Shown here one piece after another: positions 60,898 to 64,000 of a DNA stretch of 64,000 bases. Made by a program: the position numbers and the translations under genes. The notes beneath the pieces are model-generated. The model saw only the letters and a program-made list of their open reading frames with translations, had not been told where the DNA came from and did not search any database. The DNA comes from an uncultured Tateyamaria sp. (GTDB taxonomy: Bacteria; Pseudomonadota; Alphaproteobacteria; Rhodobacterales; Rhodobacteraceae), in the NCBI RefSeq assembly GCF_947497045.1, contig NZ_CANMEU010000005.1:1-64000 (forward strand), written 5' to 3'. How positions within the stretch are numbered: position 1 is the first letter of the stretch; each line of letters begins with the position of its first letter.

Positions 60898-63663
60898 ATG
60901 ACAGGCAAGGTGACCTTCATGCTGGATGGGGCACAAGTCGAGGCCGACGCCGGGATGACCATCTGGGAAGTGGCCAATGGCCGTGGCCTTGTGATCCCGC
61001 ATCTGTGCCACAAACCTGCGCCGGGCTATCGCCCGGATGGCAATTGCCGCGCCTGCATGGTCGAGATCGAGGGCGAGCGGGTGCTGGCGGCCTCGTGCAT
61101 CCGCGAACCTGCCGAGGGGATGGTTGTCACCACCAACTCCGCTCGCGCCGAGAGTGCGCGCAAGATGGTGGTCGAGATGTTGGTGGCGGACCAGCCCGAA
61201 CGCGATGTGGCGCATGATAAATCCGCCCATTTCTGGGACATGGCAGAGGCCAATGATGTCTCGGAAAGCCGCTTTCCCAGGTTGGAAGAGGAGCGCGTCC
61301 CGCTGCTGGATGACAGCCACGTGGCGATGTCGGTGAATATGGATGCGTGCATTCAGTGTGGGCTGTGCGTGCGCGCCTGCCGCGAGGTGCAGGTCAATGA
61401 TGTGATCGGGATGTCGGGACGGGGCCATGACAGCTATCCGACCTTTGATATGGCTGACCCGATGGGTGAGTCCACGTGTGTGGCGTGCGGCGAGTGTGTG
61501 CAGGCCTGTCCGACAGGCGCGCTTCTGCCTTCGACCGTGGTGGACGCGGCGCAGGTGGGTGACAGTGCGGATTTTGACTCTGAGGTCGAAAGCATCTGCC
61601 CCTTCTGCGGGGTCGGCTGCCAGATTTCACTGAAGGTGAAGGACGGCAAAGTCAAATATGTGGAGGGCATCAATGGCCCCGCGAATGAAGGGCGGCTGTG
61701 CGTCAAAGGGCGTTTCGGCTTTGATTACATCCATCACGACCACCGTCTGACCAAGCCGCTCATCCGCCGCGTGGATGCCCCCGCCAAGGGGTTGAACGTG
61801 GACCCGGGCAACTGGTCGGACGTGTTCCGCGAGGCAAGCTGGGACGAGGCGCTTGATTTTGCCGCCAACGGTCTGAAAGGACGTGGGCGCGAGGTGGCGG
61901 GCTTTGGCTCGGCCAAGTGCACGAACGAAGAAGCCTATCTGTTTCAAAAGATGATCCGGCAGGGCTTTGGTCACAACAACGTCGATCACTGCACGCGGCT
62001 GTGCCATGCGAGTTCGGTGGCCGCCCTGATAGAGAATGTCGGCTCGGGCGCGGTCACAGCGACCTTCAACGAGATCGAGAATGCGGATGTGGCCATTGCC
62101 ATCGGCTGTAATCCGATTGAAAACCACCCCGTTGCGGCCACCTATTTCAAGCAGTTCACCAAGCGGGGCGGCAAGCTGATCGTCATGGACCCGCGCGGCC
62201 AGGCGCTCAAGCGGTTTGCATCCCACATGCTGCAATTCCGCCCCGGTGCGGACGTGAGCATGTTGAATGCGATCATGCACACCATCGTCGAAGAGGGGTT
62301 GTACGATCAGCAATACATCGATGCCTACACCGAGAATTGGGAGGCCGAGAAGGAACACCTCAAAGGCTTCAGTCCCGAGAAGATGTCGGAGATTTGCGGC
62401 ATCGAGGCCGAGGTGCTGCGCGATGTGGCCCGCACCTTTGCCGGGGCCAAGTCCGCGATGATTTTCTGGGGCATGGGTGTCAGCCAGCATATCCACGGCA
62501 CCGACAATTCACGCTGTCTGATTTCGCTGGCGCTAATGTGCGGGCAGATCGGGCGTCCCGGCGCGGGCCTTCACCCGTTGCGCGGTCAGAACAATGTGCA
62601 GGGTGCCTCCGATGCAGGCCTGATCCCGATGTTCCTGCCGGACTATCAAACAGTGACGGATGATGGTGTGCGCTCGGCCTTTACCGATGTGTGGGGGTCC
62701 GGGGATTTTTCGAGCGAAAAGGGCCTGACCGTGACCGAGATCATGGACGCGGTCCATACCGGGTCGATCAAGGCGATGTATGTGTTGGGCGAGAACCCGG
62801 CCATGTCGGACCCGGATGTTGAACATGCCCGCGCGGCGCTGGCCAAACTGGATCACCTCGTGGTGCAGGATATTTTCATCACAGAAACCGCGAATTATGC
62901 GGATGTGATCTTGCCTGCCTCGGCCTTTGCCGAAAAGTCCGGCACCGTGACGAATACCAATCGACAGGTCCAGATGGGCCGCCCTGCGGTGCCCCCTCCC
63001 GGCGAGGCGCGCGAGGACTGGTGGATCGAGGTGGAACTGGCCAAGCGGTTGGGACTGGGCTGGGACTATGCCAGCCCGGCGGATGTGTTTGCCGAAATGA
63101 AGCTGAACATGAAATCGCTGACCAACATCACATGGGATCGTCTTGAGCGGCAGAATGCGGTGACCTATCCGTCGCTGACCCCTGACGATCCGGGGCAGCC
63201 GATTGTCTTTGGTGATGGTTTTCCTCGTCCCGAGGGTCGTGCGCGGTTTACGCCTGCGGCTGTGATTGCACCTGATGATGTGCCGGATGCGGACTATCCG
63301 ATGATCCTGACCACGGGGCGTCAGCTTGAGCATTGGCATACAGGGTCGATGACCCGTCGTGCGAGCGTTCTGGATGCGGTTGAGCCTGAGGCGAATTGTT
63401 CGCTGCACCCGTCGACCTTACGCAAACTGGGCGTTGTTCCGGGTGGGCTGGTGCGGCTGACAACCAAGCGCGGATCGATCAAGATCATGGCCCGTGAGGA
63501 TCGCGCCGTTGCGCCGGATATGGTATTTCTACCCTTTGCCTTTGTCGAAGCGGCGGCCAATATCCTGACCAACCCGGCAATTGATCCTTACGGTAAAATC
63601 CCGGAGTTCAAGTTTTCCGCCGTGCGGGTTGAGGCTGGGACGGAGGCTGTCGCTGCGCAGTGA
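60898..63663 (+). CDS. Formate dehydrogenase alpha subunit (Mo-bis-MGD, FdhF/FdsA-like)
   Basis: 921 residues from ATG 60898 (GCAGGGAG upstream). Order: [2Fe-2S] domain (HLCHKPAPGYRPDGNCRACM), two ferredoxin-type [4Fe-4S] motifs (CIQCGLCVRAC and CVACGECVQACPTG), the [4Fe-4S] motif CPFCGVGC, then the Mo-bis-MGD core, with probable Mo-ligand Cys in DHCTRLCHAS. It oxidises formate (or reduces CO2). No beta or gamma subunit genes follow, so partner electron-transfer subunits are either elsewhere or not needed. No selenocysteine is used. Confidence 0.93.
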   Translation: MTGKVTFMLDGAQVEADAGMTIWEVANGRGLVIPHLCHKPAPGYRPDGNCRACMVEIEGERVLAASCIREPAEGMVVTTNSARAESARKMVVEMLVADQPERDVAHDKSAHFWDMAEANDVSESRFPRLEEERVPLLDDSHVAMSVNMDACIQCGLCVRACREVQVNDVIGMSGRGHDSYPTFDMADPMGESTCVACGECVQACPTGALLPSTVVDAAQVGDSADFDSEVESICPFCGVGCQISLKVKDGKVKYVEGINGPANEGRLCVKGRFGFDYIHHDHRLTKPLIRRVDAPAKGLNVDPGNWSDVFREASWDEALDFAANGLKGRGREVAGFGSAKCTNEEAYLFQKMIRQGFGHNNVDHCTRLCHASSVAALIENVGSGAVTATFNEIENADVAIAIGCNPIENHPVAATYFKQFTKRGGKLIVMDPRGQALKRFASHMLQFRPGADVSMLNAIMHTIVEEGLYDQQYIDAYTENWEAEKEHLKGFSPEKMSEICGIEAEVLRDVARTFAGAKSAMIFWGMGVSQHIHGTDNSRCLISLALMCGQIGRPGAGLHPLRGQNNVQGASDAGLIPMFLPDYQTVTDDGVRSAFTDVWGSGDFSSEKGLTVTEIMDAVHTGSIKAMYVLGENPAMSDPDVEHARAALAKLDHLVVQDIFITETANYADVILPASAFAEKSGTVTNTNRQVQMGRPAVPPPGEAREDWWIEVELAKRLGLGWDYASPADVFAEMKLNMKSLTNITWDRLERQNAVTYPSLTPDDPGQPIVFGDGFPRPEGRARFTPAAVIAPDDVPDADYPMILTTGRQLEHWHTGSMTRRASVLDAVEPEANCSLHPSTLRKLGVVPGGLVRLTTKRGSIKIMAREDRAVAPDMVFLPFAFVEAAANILTNPAIDPYGKIPEFKFSAVRVEAGTEAVAAQ

Positions 63664-63672
63664 TCTTGTGGA

Positions 63673-63688
63673 ATGCCCTGTCGGGCAT
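63673..63688 (+). terminator. Hairpin after the formate dehydrogenase gene
   Basis: ATGCCC and GGGCAT around TGTC, 10 bases past the stop, followed by a T-containing stretch (CCATTTTGATTG). A weak terminator at best. Confidence 0.45.
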
Positions 63689-63709
63689 ACGCTATCCATT
63701 TTGATTGAT

Positions 63710-63757
63710 GAGGGGCTTTGCCCCTCAAACTCCCCACGGTATTTTTGGTCAAAAGAA
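63710..63757 (+). repeat. Composite hairpin + CACGGTATTTTTGG element (copy 4)
   Basis: Hairpin GAGGGGCTTTGCCCCTC at 63710-63726, then CACGGTATTTTTGG and TCAAAAGAA, 12 bases before the next start codon. Confidence 0.8.
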
Positions 63758-63768
63758 GGGGTAAGCCC

Positions 63769-64000
63769 ATGCTGAGTCCCGAGCGGTTTTTGTCTGATTT
63801 GCACGCGCTGCGTCAGTTCGGTGCGCAGGGGACGGGTGTCGTGCGTCCTGCCTATTCGGACCCGGACATCGAGGCCCGCGATTGGTTGGCGCAGCGAATG
63901 TCTGCGGCGGGTTTGACGCCTCGCTTTGATGCAATGGGCAATCTTTTTGGGCTGGCGGAGGGGCCTTCGCTGTTGCTCGGCTCCCACTCGGACAGTCAGC
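63769..64000 (+). CDS. M20-type amidohydrolase / N-carbamoyl-amino acid hydrolase (partial)
   Basis: Begins [20 protein letters not shown] at ATG 63769 and is open to the window's end; only 77 codons are visible. [20 protein letters not shown] and [10 protein letters not shown] (first metal-binding histidine and aspartate, HxD) match the Zn-dependent M20 hydrolases that include N-carbamoyl-L-amino acid hydrolase and allantoate amidohydrolase. An allantoate amidohydrolase would complete the purine pathway 20 kb upstream, but nothing here decides it. Confidence 0.75.
   Translation, partial: MLSPERFLSDLHALRQFGAQGTGVVRPAYSDPDIEARDWLAQRMSAAGLTPRFDAMGNLFGLAEGPSLLLGSHSDSQ

Overview
The window is high-GC alphaproteobacterial chromosome and most resembles the Roseobacter group (Rhodobacterales). 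The pointers are a DUF1523 operon, a GT14/DUF5928 glycosyltransferase, a glnK-amtB pair, a complete RpoE-ChrR singlet-oxygen locus with its divergent operon, membrane-type urate oxidase PuuD, and many ATGA/TGATG gene overlaps. No rRNA, tRNA, CRISPR array or intact insertion sequence was seen.

Layout. 0.2-3.0 kb: NUDIX hydrolase and two EamA exporters facing an Lrp regulator. 3.0-5.4 kb: a decaying segment with a 5'-truncated drug-efflux MFS gene fused to the stub of a small membrane-protein gene, a frameshifted pspA, and a TetR regulator surrounded by four copies of a TTGAAC-N3-GTTCAA palindrome. 5.6-12.4 kb: a compact, mostly uncharacterised operon (coiled-coil protein, AAA+ ATPase, two large unknown soluble proteins, three small membrane proteins, DUF1523 protein). 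Next to pspA it looks like an envelope-stress or membrane-remodelling system, and it is the best candidate for undescribed biology here. 12.5-19.6 kb: THUMP RNA methyltransferase, GT14 glycosyltransferase, sulfotransferase, SGNH lipoprotein, smpB, sulfurtransferase, aromatic aminotransferase. 19.8-25.3 kb: amtB-glnK, class A PBP, mlaC-mlaA. 25.4-32.8 kb: type I secretion ABC/HlyD pair, RidA-GDPD-acetyltransferase-PhhB operon, a lysine-rich unknown, a peroxiredoxin. 32.9-35.1 kb: ferredoxin-reductase-like flavoprotein, rsmD, GNAT.

35.1-45.2 kb: urate catabolism from PuuD through UraH, a PuuE-UraD fusion, ureidoglycine aminohydrolase and AllA, with an NCS2 purine permease. The cluster is split between permease and puuD by about 4.3 kb of foreign-looking DNA with two paralogous AraC regulators, an alpha/beta hydrolase and an eroded IS6-type transposase. 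45.3-50 kb: mutL, rmuC, then a 2OG-dioxygenase/HD-oxygenase pair resembling organophosphonate-degrading PhnY/PhnZ or TmpA/TmpB. 50-56 kb: a five-gene operon divergent from rpoE-chrR, with matching ECF-type promoters (N18 spacers) on both strands. 56-64 kb: two saccharopine-dehydrogenase-like genes, GST, phosphatase, AbrB-type protein, a formate dehydrogenase alpha subunit, and the start of an M20-type amidohydrolase cut by the window end.

Two dispersed intergenic repeat families recur. One is a small palindrome (core GGCGGACGACACGTCCGCC, preceded by GTAA or followed by TTAC) in eight copies at gene ends, several of which supply the TAA stop codon. The other is a GC hairpin followed by a motif beginning CGCGGTATTTTTGG, in four clear copies.
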